The translations under genes were made by a program, and so were the position numbers. Of a DNA stretch of 64,000 bases, positions 24,354-34,663 are shown piece by piece. Each line of letters opens with the position of its first letter. Positions within the stretch are counted from its first letter, which is position 1. A model generated the notes under the pieces. The model did not search any database. It was not told where the DNA came from and saw only the letters and a list, made by a program, of their open reading frames with translations. Origin of the DNA: a virus; IMG/VR virus record IMGVR_UViG_3300031673_011235, positions 1 to 64,000 of that record; one strand, written 5' to 3'.

Positions 24354-26576
24354 TTATGCTGGTGTTTCTAAACTACCAACTCTGGTATCCAAACTGGAAA
24401 GTTCTACACTTAAATTACTAACTTGGTCTTGTGTAGGTAACGCTGCAACTTGCTGTTGTAAGGCCAGTATTTGCGTTTCAAATTCTCTTTTTATTTCTTT
24501 TCTTTCTATTTCTTTTGCTTGAGCCAGAAATGTTTTGTCTTCTTTAGATTTATTAGCTAAAGTAACACCCCCACTCGACAGATCATTAGTTGTAACTTTA
24601 ACACCATTTGACCAATCAGACACTATTCCATATTTACTAACTGATCTGATATAGACAATGTAGTATTGATCAACATCAATAGGAAATGCATAAGTTGTTT
24701 TGTACACACCGTCAATCCAATATTGATCTAAACTTTCAACTACTTCGGCGTAAGATAAAACGGTGTCTTCAGCTAATGGAATTACTTCATTGTTATATGA
24801 GTTAGTTAAAGGCAGGGCTAAATCTATATAAACCCCGTCGCCATCACTACTGACAGTTTTTATAATGGCAGAATATTGCCCTAAACCACTAACTGTAATA
24901 TTTATCGCGTCCAGTGCATCCATTCCTGTGGTACTATTTAAATAAATTTTAGACGCTGTTTGGGTTACTCCGGCTTTTACGGTTGTATTGCCTTTTTCTG
25001 TCCAACGTATTCCCGCTGCTACTGATTCAACGTTTATATCTTTAACAATTTCTGCAGTATAGTTAGACAGAAGAGTTGTAAGAGGGGTTCCATCCGCTAC
25101 GGCGGTTGAAGTATGTGTTAGTTTATATATTTTTAATTGATATTTTACGATAGGTTCTAAATCTACTAAAGCGGGCCGTGTCCACTTACAAAGAGCTTCA
25201 AACTGCCTTTTTCCTTTATCTGGGTGTGTTTTAATTTCTGATTCTTTATTTAATATTTCTTTAGAAATAATTGCCATATCAGAATTTAAAGTGCTTTTCG
25301 CGTCATCGCTAAATGCTAAAGTAAGATCTATGGCTTCCAAAACGTCTGTTATGGTTCCACCGGTTTCGTTCCAACCTAACGCTGTTAGTCCTTCAGGATC
25401 ATAATTTTCTTCAGGAACAATACCACCAGCGTCGTAGGCATAACCTTGATTGAATAATCCAGACATTGTGGCTTCTAAACCTGAGACAGCATATAACTCG
25501 TCAGCGCCCCAGGTTGGGTGTGCTGTTTGATAAGTAACAATAGATTGTCGCCAATCTGTTAGGGCTGTATTAGCATTTATATTATGAGCTAAAGAAATTT
25601 CTTTAACAGTATAAGATCTAATACTATTAGTTAGTGCTTTCGTGGTAATATCATCGGGCACCAGTTCGCGTAAGCCGATAGTTAAATCAGTAGGTGTATT
25701 AGGTTTACTTGGAATTATTTTCGTAACAATCCATCTATCTCCATTACCTTCTTGAAAATTTATTACACCATACCTAAAAGCTGCTTTAAGTTCTGAATGT
25801 GCTGTAATAGCACTTACACTATCCAATACTGTTCTACTGCCTTGTGTAACTTCATTACCGTGCCAATGTCTATAATCGTGTGCTTGTACAATTCCCGAAG
25901 CGCTAAGTTCTTCGTCTTGTGTCATACCGGCCGTATTTATAAGCATTTCGTACCCTTCGGGACCCTTAGTACCAATATAATTAGCCGTAAGTTTTCCAGC
26001 TATGTCAGAATCTCTATCTATTTTTACTACAGTGTCTGGAAATACACAATGTTTTAATTTTAATACATTGGCATGTCTTAAATCTGTAACTGACTGTACT
26101 GTTCCGGTGCTTACTACGATTTCAGCCAATGTTAACCCAGATACTCCCGGATCTGTATCATACACTATTTCATAATCAGCGTGTCCACGTGAAGGTACAG
26201 TTGGCTCCCCAGTCGCATACAAAAACCCATTAATGATATCTACTTGTTCGTCTTGATTTTCCACATATTTTATATAAACTGTGTAAGTATTATTGCCGGG
26301 CGGAGTACTTGTGTCTGGCGTAGAGACATCAATATAATTAAACGCGGCAGTCAAACCGGTGCCCGTATTAATAGCTATTTGAGCACCAGCAGCTGTAACC
26401 TTTAATGTGGTGTCACTAGCAGGGACAAGTCCTGATACAGTGTCGCAATTGATGCCGTATGTGTCTATAATCTGGTCAAAATCTCTATACGTATTTAATT
26501 TAACATCATCTTGTAGATGTTCAAATAAAGACGAGAGAGAAAGTTTTGCACCCGCATTAACTATTTCGCGTTCCAT
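24354..26576 (-). CDS. Large tail/baseplate appendage protein (DUF4815-like N terminus), 740 aa
   Basis: The first 250 residues (from MEREIVNAGAKLSLSSLFEH) resemble DUF4815-type phage proteins found at the baseplate periphery. The middle is beta/alpha, with two FN3-like stretches. The end is a short coiled coil (EIKREFETQILALQQQVAAL and SSLDTRVGSLETPA) suited to trimerisation. It sits between baseplate and FN3 genes. No enzymatic motif. Confidence 0.65.
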   Translation of the reverse strand: MEREIVNAGAKLSLSSLFEHLQDDVKLNTYRDFDQIIDTYGINCDTVSGLVPASDTTLKVTAAGAQIAINTGTGLTAAFNYIDVSTPDTSTPPGNNTYTVYIKYVENQDEQVDIINGFLYATGEPTVPSRGHADYEIVYDTDPGVSGLTLAEIVVSTGTVQSVTDLRHANVLKLKHCVFPDTVVKIDRDSDIAGKLTANYIGTKGPEGYEMLINTAGMTQDEELSASGIVQAHDYRHWHGNEVTQGSRTVLDSVSAITAHSELKAAFRYGVINFQEGNGDRWIVTKIIPSKPNTPTDLTIGLRELVPDDITTKALTNSIRSYTVKEISLAHNINANTALTDWRQSIVTYQTAHPTWGADELYAVSGLEATMSGLFNQGYAYDAGGIVPEENYDPEGLTALGWNETGGTITDVLEAIDLTLAFSDDAKSTLNSDMAIISKEILNKESEIKTHPDKGKRQFEALCKWTRPALVDLEPIVKYQLKIYKLTHTSTAVADGTPLTTLLSNYTAEIVKDINVESVAAGIRWTEKGNTTVKAGVTQTASKIYLNSTTGMDALDAINITVSGLGQYSAIIKTVSSDGDGVYIDLALPLTNSYNNEVIPLAEDTVLSYAEVVESLDQYWIDGVYKTTYAFPIDVDQYYIVYIRSVSKYGIVSDWSNGVKVTTNDLSSGGVTLANKSKEDKTFLAQAKEIERKEIKREFETQILALQQQVAALPTQDQVSNLSVELSSLDTRVGSLETPA

Positions 26577-26587
26577 TTAATAACCTC

Positions 26588-27661
26588 TTAATTAAAGTAG
26601 GCGGTCATATATGCTGGAGTAATATCAGTTACTATGCCGCTAACAAAAGTTTCGTCGTAATCTAAAATATTTAAACTTGAATCAGCAACAAATTCTAGCA
26701 TAGCTCGTGCTTGCCAGGGCTCTTCCGCCAATTCTATCATTCTAGCTTGATCTGTAATATAATCGCGGACCTCAATGCCACTCACCAGTAAATCGAACTG
26801 GCCTATCGCTTGTCCGCTAGTTACAGCTAAAGTTAAAATGTCCGGGACATAATAAGTTTCTTCCGCAATAGTTAAAGTATAATTACTTCCATCTATACCA
26901 ATAGACTCAACATATCCTGAGACATATGCAAAAGGAACTCCTTTTGCTACTCCATATAATTTTTTTAATACTTCTATTGTTGGTTTTTGTCGCTTTAAAT
27001 AATTTAATGACCATATCAAATATTTAAAATGTTTTAAGTCTGTTTTTTGTTGTTCAAAATTAGTAACCTCAGTTTTAAAAGCGTGATATTTTCTTTCTTT
27101 AAACTGTTCTTTGGTAATATCAACCAATGTTCCAAATAACGCGAACATAATAGGATTTATTCGAAATACTGCTGGTGCGTATAAACTACCGCCGTCAACA
27201 TTAGCTAGATCTCCGTCGGCTGTGAAAGGAGGATTATTTAAAAACTGAATTCTACTATAGTCAATTATTTCAAAATCAGTATCTTCCGTTAAATGTTCAT
27301 ACATTCTTTGATTATCTTCATTTAAATAATAATAATGGTCTAATCCAGAAACTATACTAAAGATCTCACCAGGCACATAATAATTATATAATCCTGAAAT
27401 TATAGTAGTATTAACTAATCCAGAATAAGTAGCGGTGTCCGCACTATAAATAATATCAAAATAATGCAGGCGTTCTTCAAAATAATCCGGCATGTATTGA
27501 AATGCTTTAGAAAGATTAAGTTGATAAGTTGTTCTATATTCTTCTGTAATAATATCTCTATAGGCATTCCAAACAACTTCCATAACACCTTTGTCTTCGA
27601 AGTCCGCCCAAAAAGATCCTAAAGATTGCCATAAAGTTGAAACATTATATCGTTGTGGCAT
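26588..27661 (-). CDS. Tail or baseplate protein, 357 aa
   Basis: Follows the 583-aa baseplate gene with a one-base overlap. N terminus MPQRYNVSTLWQSLGSFW, with internal YLKRQKPTIEVLKKLYGVA as in phage tail proteins of the gpI-like position after J. The remainder is beta-rich. Assigned by position and general composition only. Confidence 0.55.
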   Translation of the reverse strand: MPQRYNVSTLWQSLGSFWADFEDKGVMEVVWNAYRDIITEEYRTTYQLNLSKAFQYMPDYFEERLHYFDIIYSADTATYSGLVNTTIISGLYNYYVPGEIFSIVSGLDHYYYLNEDNQRMYEHLTEDTDFEIIDYSRIQFLNNPPFTADGDLANVDGGSLYAPAVFRINPIMFALFGTLVDITKEQFKERKYHAFKTEVTNFEQQKTDLKHFKYLIWSLNYLKRQKPTIEVLKKLYGVAKGVPFAYVSGYVESIGIDGSNYTLTIAEETYYVPDILTLAVTSGQAIGQFDLLVSGIEVRDYITDQARMIELAEEPWQARAMLEFVADSSLNILDYDETFVSGIVTDITPAYMTAYFN

Positions 27662-29412
27662 TATAATCTAATTATCCCATATAATTGACTTGTGTCTGTT
27701 ACAAACGCGTTCATTGTTGTTATAGTATAGTCGGAAGTTATCTCGCTACTATCAACCAACGCTCCAGTATAATCATATTTTCGAACATTAATAATTAGTG
27801 AATCCAGATCTACATAGGTAATTCCTAAAGAATATAAATAATTAATTAGGTCTGTAATTTCGAATGTTGTGTCGTTACCTAAATCATTAATCCAGGCGGC
27901 CACTGATGTTCTAACATCTTCTTGAGCAGGCCCGTCTCTATATTCTAGTGATTCTATCTCTATGGTAGCGGGAGGAACAATCTTTACTAAATTGTCCGTT
28001 CCAGCGTTTCTAACAGAATTATCTTCCACAAAATCTTGCAAAGTGGCTCCATCTATATAATATCTGTACAGCACCGTAATAGACAGCGGTCCACCAACAA
28101 TATTAATTGATTGGTTTGATTTAGTTGACCACGCGTTACCTGTGTCTCCCAAGCTAATTGAATAATCTACGTTTCGTGTTAACAACGTACCACCAGGACC
28201 TCTAACTTCAAGTATTTCTTGAATAGGTAAATTAAACCCTTCGTCGGCTGTTAGCATAACAGAACTTACAGCACCTGCATCATTTTCAGCCGTAGAAAAC
28301 CTATCTGGAGCATGCACGTATATATCTAACATATTCCCCATATGAATTCCTGAAGGAAATACATTATCTATTCCAATATAATGTGTGCGTAATATGGCTG
28401 TCTCATCGGCTTCCGTTGCATATGCTAATAATGTAAAATGATCAACTCCAAGAGTTGTAGTAATATAATCGTCTATATCCGGTAATGTGTAGTCTATGAC
28501 TTTATCCTGTGGTTCTGCTTCAGCAGTCGCAGTGTTAGTCCCTGCCAGTTCCCATTCGCTATTAGTAACGTTCCAAATATATAAAGAAACGCCATTACCA
28601 AACGGTGTCTCGGCATTCCATTGCCCATAACCATTGTAATATACGTGTGCCGGTGACCCCGAATTAAAATATTGTCCAGGAGCTTCTAGTTTAAATAATT
28701 GCATCGGATACGCGTCAGCTATACTGGCTATAACAATATCTCTGTACCACCATTCCGAATTTTGTGTTTCTGGGACGCCAATTCCGAAATAAGTGCCTTG
28801 TGAAATAGGCACATACGCGGCTGTAGTCGCACCAGCTACTTGAGCCCCACGATCTAGACAATAACCTGTTGGATTATCGCCGCCATTGTAAGGTAAATTT
28901 ACTGCTTGGTCCCAAGTATAAGTATCCTCCATTATCCAAATACGTGTAGAATAATTTGCCTGTACCCTTATTTTAAATTTGTACCAAGTACCAGCTAAAA
29001 TTTCTCTTTTACCAGCAATTAGAAAGTTATTGATACCAGCGTCCTGAACAATCATTTCATTAAGAGCATACACTTCTTCATGCAGCACATCATTGTCAAC
29101 TAAATATACATTATACATAGCCGAAGAATCACCAGGATGTAAAATAGTTTTTTTCCAAGCTAACCCAAACCCATCATGTGGAATTGGATAACCCCCCTGT
29201 CGTAAAACTGTAATGTATGATAATTTTCCGGTAGTTGTGTCATCATTAGTTTTAAAAACTCCCCATACCTCTACACCAGTATTTTGATCTATTTGTCGCA
29301 TTAATACCGGACTATAGTCATAATATTTAGTTTTACCAACTATTGCCTCTAGGTCTTTTACTACCTGGCTATATCTCGGAGTCCAATATGCTCTTGCTTT
29401 ACTTATTGCCAT
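27661..29412 (-). CDS. Tail or baseplate protein with lectin-like region, 583 aa
   Basis: Beta-sandwich-like middle (residues about 120-240, with TWYKFKIRVQANYSTRIWI and WYRDIVIAS), reminiscent of concanavalin-like lectin folds that bind sugars. The C-terminal third resembles a baseplate assembly domain (VAAWINDLGNDTTFEITDLI, similar to J-like termini). It follows the J-like gene by 16 bases. Function inferred from position. Confidence 0.6.
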   Translation of the reverse strand: MAISKARAYWTPRYSQVVKDLEAIVGKTKYYDYSPVLMRQIDQNTGVEVWGVFKTNDDTTTGKLSYITVLRQGGYPIPHDGFGLAWKKTILHPGDSSAMYNVYLVDNDVLHEEVYALNEMIVQDAGINNFLIAGKREILAGTWYKFKIRVQANYSTRIWIMEDTYTWDQAVNLPYNGGDNPTGYCLDRGAQVAGATTAAYVPISQGTYFGIGVPETQNSEWWYRDIVIASIADAYPMQLFKLEAPGQYFNSGSPAHVYYNGYGQWNAETPFGNGVSLYIWNVTNSEWELAGTNTATAEAEPQDKVIDYTLPDIDDYITTTLGVDHFTLLAYATEADETAILRTHYIGIDNVFPSGIHMGNMLDIYVHAPDRFSTAENDAGAVSSVMLTADEGFNLPIQEILEVRGPGGTLLTRNVDYSISLGDTGNAWSTKSNQSINIVGGPLSITVLYRYYIDGATLQDFVEDNSVRNAGTDNLVKIVPPATIEIESLEYRDGPAQEDVRTSVAAWINDLGNDTTFEITDLINYLYSLGITYVDLDSLIINVRKYDYTGALVDSSEITSDYTITTMNAFVTDTSQLYGIIRL

Positions 29413-29428
29413 TTATTATCACCCATTA

Positions 29429-30682
29429 TTAAGTTGCACTTCTACCAGACAATTTAGCTTGTCTCAGTAAGTCAATTATTTTTTCTATAGATTTGATTGA
29501 TGGTAAAATAATAGGTTGGGCAATCGCATCATCTTCGGTATACCTGTATCCTAAACGAACCGCCCCAACTGACAAATCTATAGCTATTTCATTATTTGAA
29601 ATCATATTGTTTAATCCTAAGGCTGCGTCGGATCTACTCCAATCTGCTGGGAACACAGATTTTGCAGGAGCAGCGTTAAATGTTTGATTAAGTATTATGT
29701 CGGCCTTAACCTCAGAATAAAGAACATCATATTTTCTATAATTGTTGGCATACATATTTTGTAAAAATTCTGTTGTAAACTCAGTAGCCAGAGGTAAATC
29801 AGTTGGAGCATAGCCCGAGGTAGCCGCGTCATCCTGAAATAGTCCAAAATAAGCTTGACTTTGGTTATAAGGGTATTCGTGATATCCCGACACACACCCA
29901 TCAAGGTCAGACTCATAATATTGTGAAGAGTTCCAATTTAATAACCCCGATACTGTTGCATTAAACGACAAGTCACGTGCCATTTCATCATCTATCATAC
30001 CTTTTACAACAACTGTATTAACAGACGGGAAATTTCTTTTTATGAGTTTTGTTATACCGTCCGGCGACGCTATTGTTTCATTGGTAACGGACGACAAAAG
30101 TCTAGTGTAAACGGCCGTGTTATTTTCTTTGGTGGCTCCTCCAGAAAACCCGGTATTATTTGTTACATAAGCAAATTCAGCGGTTACCCCATAAATTTTA
30201 GAAATTGCTCCAGGACTGATATCATATTGTAATCCAGCACTTTCAGCTTCGATTAATATATTATCAGTCGAATATAATGGATAACGTTGGTTATTAGCCA
30301 GCATTTGAGTATTAGAAATGGTATAGTTGCTTAATGTATAAAATTTTAATCCCGCAGATGTTTCTACTTGCGACCCCGCGGACAATGTGAAATCCTGTGC
30401 TCTATAAAAATAAATTTTTATATAACCTCTGGATTTATCGCCCTGGTCTCGCTGAATAAGAAAATTAGCGACAATTTGATCCATCTCAGCTTCTGATAAA
30501 CTTGTTGGATCTGAAATGGAAAGCTGATTTTGTAAAGCTGTGTGTTCAGTATCATAAGGCTCTAAAATAGTACTTAAAGGATTTACCATAAGATCTACTA
30601 AGGCGGCCGTATTCCTGGTATCAATCATAGGATCGTAATCTTTTAGTTTTTGTTTTATGTAAGCAATTACATTCTTAGCCAT
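29429..30682 (-). CDS. Baseplate J-like protein
   Basis: 417 aa. The organisation fits baseplate J/gp6-like wedge proteins: an N-terminal helix, then a beta domain around GYIKIYFYRAQDFTLSAGSQ, and GFSGGATKENNTAVYTRLLSS followed by SPDGITKLIKRNFPSVNTVVV, which is characteristic of the family. It lies directly downstream of the gp25-like gene, the usual order W-J. It forms the wedge of a contractile-tail baseplate. Confidence 0.75.
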   Translation of the reverse strand: MAKNVIAYIKQKLKDYDPMIDTRNTAALVDLMVNPLSTILEPYDTEHTALQNQLSISDPTSLSEAEMDQIVANFLIQRDQGDKSRGYIKIYFYRAQDFTLSAGSQVETSAGLKFYTLSNYTISNTQMLANNQRYPLYSTDNILIEAESAGLQYDISPGAISKIYGVTAEFAYVTNNTGFSGGATKENNTAVYTRLLSSVTNETIASPDGITKLIKRNFPSVNTVVVKGMIDDEMARDLSFNATVSGLLNWNSSQYYESDLDGCVSGYHEYPYNQSQAYFGLFQDDAATSGYAPTDLPLATEFTTEFLQNMYANNYRKYDVLYSEVKADIILNQTFNAAPAKSVFPADWSRSDAALGLNNMISNNEIAIDLSVGAVRLGYRYTEDDAIAQPIILPSIKSIEKIIDLLRQAKLSGRSAT

Positions 30683-30694
30683 TGTGTTTCCTCA

Positions 30695-31129
30695 TTAAAT
30701 CTTTACTAGATAGACATGATCAGCTTTTGTTTTCACTCTTATATCTATGAACCAACTACCTTGGCCGTGATCGTAGGCGATAGAGTCCAGAGTAAGGCTG
30801 GTAAGTTCTTCTTCATTTTTTAAGTATGTTTCAGAAGATTGTTCATAAAGTATTTTTTCTTCTGTTTGTGACACAGCCATTGAAATTGCGGTTCTAATTT
30901 GATCTTCATCATAAGGACTGTATCCTTGACCAGCGAATTGATTCAATATAGACCCAATATTTGGGTCAAAATGATTTGTTCCGATTTGATTTAAAAGTTC
31001 TCTAACAATAGTTTGAAGCAACGTCTTTATATCTGTCGCGTGTCTAGGATAATTATTAAAGCCTTTTTTTAGCCTGTCGGTCGTAGAGTCGCTGTAAATT
31101 ACTAATAAATCTTTCATTATTGTTCCCAA
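30695..31129 (-). CDS. gp25/gpW-like baseplate wedge protein
   Basis: 144 aa, normal for the family. The core (IKTLLQTIVRELLNQIGTNH, DPNIGSILNQFAGQGYSPYD) matches the gp25-like lysozyme fold of contractile-tail baseplates. A C-terminal beta part (GSWFIDIRVKT) follows. Overlaps the upstream gene by 13 bases. Confidence 0.75.
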   Translation of the reverse strand: MGTIMKDLLVIYSDSTTDRLKKGFNNYPRHATDIKTLLQTIVRELLNQIGTNHFDPNIGSILNQFAGQGYSPYDEDQIRTAISMAVSQTEEKILYEQSSETYLKNEEELTSLTLDSIAYDHGQGSWFIDIRVKTKADHVYLVKI

Positions 31130-32919
31130 ATTTTAGAAAACTCTACCGCAGAGTATTCCAATTCTACATTAGCTTTTTGTTTAAAATACACGTTAGAACC
31201 GTCTGTCATTAATTTTTCATTTTCAGTTTGTGGAATGTCATCAATAGTTTCGTTTAAAAGTGATGGATTGATTTGTGATATTTTGGTGTTTGGGTTGTTT
31301 TTAAAACAATTGCCAATAGCCATAGCAATAGAACTACTTGTTCTCCATGTTTCTGTTATTGTGTCCACAGAGGGAGAAATCCGGTTTCCCGTGCCAGTAG
31401 TTATTCTGGCCCCAAAATTTTCAAGTGGTTTTTTAGTATTTAAATTTAATCCACTTAAAATTCCAGAAGCTCCGCCAACTAATATTTTCCAACCATCCTT
31501 TACGGCTGAATAGCCCGGATTATCATCTAAATTTAATTTATCTAAAACAGTTATCAATTTATTTTCCGCAGCTATATACCTGTCAAGCAAAAACAGCGTA
31601 TCACCTATTTGTATGCGTGCGGATAAAGCTGTTTCAGGATTTAACATAGCAGATGATAAGGGACCAGCTAAGTCAATAATTCTTTTTATAAGTTCAGTCG
31701 GACCATCAATTTCGTTTTCCGTTAAATATAAAATAATTTCATCCATAGCTCGTAAATCAAGAACTAAATTTTGTGACTCCCCAGTAACAGTCAGTCCTTC
31801 TAAAATACCCATTGCTTGAAGAGTTGTTAATTCCGCTACCCATGGCAAACGTTTCATATGTAATATGGTAGGGTTACTCTGATTTTCCGCTCTGATTAAA
31901 GTATCATGCATATCATCGCGTATCCTGATAATTCTTGGTATTAAAAAATTAAGGCCCGTTAAATGAATTTTAGCTAATCTTTCTATTTCTGTCCAGTTAG
32001 TTTTGAATGACACCATAATATTTTTTAGAATTGACATTGATTCGGTAAGATTTTTTATGCCTTTTATCTGTGCGATTGTGCCAAAAATATCCCTATGCTC
32101 ATCTAAAGGGGTTTGTGGCACAGTTCCGGCATATCCTCCAATAATCCCTTTGGCATTACTCATCGGGATGGGAATTTTTTTACATAAATCTAAAAAGGAA
32201 TAATAAATAGTAGTAGCGATTAATTCTTTTTTTCTTATTTCATTCTTAGCGGTGTCTTCTAAAAATTGTCTTATTCTGGTATTTCGTTCTTCCCCGCCTA
32301 CTACAGGATCAAACAGGTTCTGTAATTCTTCGTCGTTGTTCCCTAATTCTTTTATCGCTGCATCTAATCTTTTTTGTGCTTGATTTAATGAAGCTACATG
32401 CATATATGAAAAATTTCTTAGCCCGTCTTCCACTCTATATAGATTAGACAGCATTATTGTCAAATGCCTCATAGCATTATTTACTTTAATATAAATTTCA
32501 GGATGTTTTCTATCCTCAATTATCTGACTCATGACGCTTCGTAATGTAGCTAGAATAGACCTAATTTCGCGAAGCACTATTAATCTATCTTCCGCTAATT
32601 TTTTTAATTCATTTGAAAATTGAGAAAAGGCGTATATTTGCCACTCGGTACTGGATGTAAGAATCATAGCCACGGCCCCTAAATTCTGTTCAACAAAGGG
32701 AACTATTTTATCGGCCGCTTCGTCCATCATTTGTTGATACATCTCGGCTATTAAACCGCCTGCCACGTTACCGAACATGTCCACCACCACGGGAAAAATA
32801 CTGTTCCAAAAAGAAGTTTGAAAAGGATTTATATCGGATAAAATATCTTTTATATCTTTATCTAAAGCCTGTACAATATCAGACTTTTCTATATTTGAAA
32901 AACAATTTTTAAAACTCAT
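31117..32919 (-). CDS. Hypothetical baseplate-region protein, 600 aa
   Basis: Long helical protein with several amphipathic segments (TSFWNSIFPVVVDMFGNVAGG near residue 36) and a Ser/Thr-rich end. Located between the sigma-factor gene and the gp25-like gene with overlaps at both ends. Probably a virion protein; no family recognised. Confidence 0.6.
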   Translation of the reverse strand: MSFKNCFSNIEKSDIVQALDKDIKDILSDINPFQTSFWNSIFPVVVDMFGNVAGGLIAEMYQQMMDEAADKIVPFVEQNLGAVAMILTSSTEWQIYAFSQFSNELKKLAEDRLIVLREIRSILATLRSVMSQIIEDRKHPEIYIKVNNAMRHLTIMLSNLYRVEDGLRNFSYMHVASLNQAQKRLDAAIKELGNNDEELQNLFDPVVGGEERNTRIRQFLEDTAKNEIRKKELIATTIYYSFLDLCKKIPIPMSNAKGIIGGYAGTVPQTPLDEHRDIFGTIAQIKGIKNLTESMSILKNIMVSFKTNWTEIERLAKIHLTGLNFLIPRIIRIRDDMHDTLIRAENQSNPTILHMKRLPWVAELTTLQAMGILEGLTVTGESQNLVLDLRAMDEIILYLTENEIDGPTELIKRIIDLAGPLSSAMLNPETALSARIQIGDTLFLLDRYIAAENKLITVLDKLNLDDNPGYSAVKDGWKILVGGASGILSGLNLNTKKPLENFGARITTGTGNRISPSVDTITETWRTSSSIAMAIGNCFKNNPNTKISQINPSLLNETIDDIPQTENEKLMTDGSNVYFKQKANVELEYSAVEFSKIWEQ

Positions 32920-33646
32920 GCTGATGTTTTCTTTTTGCTGTTAAAACTTGTGAAGATATTTTTTTACCTATTTTTCTAATATAAGATTCCGGCTTATTCA
33001 TTTTTAAAGCAATCTCTTTAACTGATAGGCGCGGCATATTTCCCATTCCAAAAAAGTATTCCATGGCCTTTTTTTCTTCCATTGTCAAGTTAGGATCGTG
33101 ATATACAAATTCTAAAAGTTCTTTGGTTGGGTCTGTAATTAATGCGTCTTTATCATACCAGCCTGATTCCTCCAAACTTTGTCTTAATGTAACATCAGTT
33201 CGTTGTTCTGACACCATTCTATTGACTTCTTTTTGCGACCAGTCTAAAGCTTCAGATAATTCTATAACATTTGGCTCACGGCCCAATTCTTCTTCCAAGT
33301 TTCTTTTTATATTTCTAAAACGAGAAATTTGGATACCTCTATGTTCTGGAATTTTACCAACATTTTGATAATCTATTACATATCTCTGCAGATGTTTTAG
33401 ATGATTAAATACATGTGTATTTAAAGCAGCCCCTTTATTTGGATCATAGTCTTCAAATGCTTTTACTGCCAAAGCGCGCCCTTGTGCCTCAATCGCTGTT
33501 CTGGGAATAGCAGCAGCTTGAAACTTGTTTACTTGTTGTTGAATGAGCGGATCCATACTTCTTAACAAAGTGGGAAGAGATTGCTTATTACCGCCTTTCC
33601 AGTCGTGCCAAAGTCCTAATTCTTTTTGTTTTTCAATTATTACCAT
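32909..33646 (-). CDS. Phage RNA polymerase sigma factor (sigma70 family)
   Basis: 245 aa. Region 2-like part FEDYDPNKGAALNTHVFNHL with LQRYVIDYQNVGKIPEHRG, resembling the DNA-melting region 2.3-3. A region 3-like helix follows (EELGREPNVIELSEALDWSQ). Region 4 HTH is LSVKEIALKMNKPESYIRKIG. No region 1. It has its own promoter at 33653 inside the late block. It probably directs host or phage polymerase to phage promoters, possibly TGGTATAAGA; the match between sigma and motif is inference. Confidence 0.88.
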   Translation of the reverse strand: MVIIEKQKELGLWHDWKGGNKQSLPTLLRSMDPLIQQQVNKFQAAAIPRTAIEAQGRALAVKAFEDYDPNKGAALNTHVFNHLKHLQRYVIDYQNVGKIPEHRGIQISRFRNIKRNLEEELGREPNVIELSEALDWSQKEVNRMVSEQRTDVTLRQSLEESGWYDKDALITDPTKELLEFVYHDPNLTMEEKKAMEYFFGMGNMPRLSVKEIALKMNKPESYIRKIGKKISSQVLTAKRKHQHEF

Positions 33647-33652
33647 AATCTT

Positions 33653-33681
33653 AATATACCAAAAACCTTATTAAAAGTCAA
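33653..33681 (-). promoter_or_regulatory. Promoter TTGACT-N17-TATATT for the sigma-factor gene
   Basis: Minus strand: -35 33681-33676, -10 33658-33653, spacer 17. The predicted start is at or just before the sigma-factor ATG (33646), so the transcript may be leaderless or nearly so. Confidence 0.7.
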
Positions 33682-33688
33682 CGTAAAT

Positions 33689-34663
33689 TTATTTAGACGA
33701 ACCGTATCTTGCTTTCATTTGGTACCAACTAGTTACTAAATTGTTACGATATAAAATCCAATTATCTCTTAATATTCCTTTTTTATCTTTTTCTGTAGTT
33801 AGTGTTTCAAAATCTGTTGATCCGGCAGTAGCTAATTGTTGCAACTGCTCAATTATTTGCTCTATCTCGGTCGTTAAAGTGTCAATTTCTACATTAACTT
33901 CTTGTAGTTGTTCTTCCTGGGCTTGAGTAAGATTTTCATAATTTAATTTATAATGCTGTTCCAAACCTAATTTCCATTTTTTAGCAGCAGTTAAAACTCC
34001 AACATTAGCGTCGGCATTCATTCTAACATAAATAGACGGCGGCGGTACAATAACTTGTTTAGTTACCATATAGGACATAGTAAAGGGCACGGAATGAGGA
34101 TTTTGGCTATCTGTGACAATATTGAACGCAATAGCATAACCATACATCAACATACCATCAACAGCCAGAATCGCAATATTTTTAGCTTCCGCTAATTTAG
34201 TACCACGTAAATAGTCATTATAAAAACTTCTAAAAGCTAATGCCCAATTATATATTATTTTATCGTCGCCTTGATAAGCATTAAGAAATAACCCTGCCAA
34301 TGAGTAAATTTTTGTTCTTTCGTTAAAAAAGTATAAAACAGGTTCGCCAAAAGTCTCTAATACTTGTAACTTTTCTAAATGGTTTTCTTGGATATTGGTT
34401 AATAAAAATTTATTTGATAGAGCTTCAATATATCCTTGCGGTTTTTTTGGATCTCCACTTTCTTTTTTAACCACATAGAAAAAAGCAGGCGCATCTTTCT
34501 CCAGAATATCCACAATAGGAGGTTTTTGTCTACCACCTACTACACTTTGTATCGCCATAATATCTTGAGACGCGGCTATTAAAGGATCCGACGGAGTTTC
34601 AATACCAGCTACGCCCAGATTTGATATAAAATTGGCCTGATTTAATGGATCACGAATACTCAT
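33689..34663 (-). CDS. Hypothetical tail/baseplate protein, 324 aa
   Basis: Alpha/beta protein with a C-terminal coiled coil (NLTQAQEEQLQEVNVEIDTL region). Its ATG overlaps the stop of the hub-like gene (4 bases). Likely a virion or tail-assembly protein by position; no motif recognised. Confidence 0.6.
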   Translation of the reverse strand: MSIRDPLNQANFISNLGVAGIETPSDPLIAASQDIMAIQSVVGGRQKPPIVDILEKDAPAFFYVVKKESGDPKKPQGYIEALSNKFLLTNIQENHLEKLQVLETFGEPVLYFFNERTKIYSLAGLFLNAYQGDDKIIYNWALAFRSFYNDYLRGTKLAEAKNIAILAVDGMLMYGYAIAFNIVTDSQNPHSVPFTMSYMVTKQVIVPPPSIYVRMNADANVGVLTAAKKWKLGLEQHYKLNYENLTQAQEEQLQEVNVEIDTLTTEIEQIIEQLQQLATAGSTDFETLTTEKDKKGILRDNWILYRNNLVTSWYQMKARYGSSK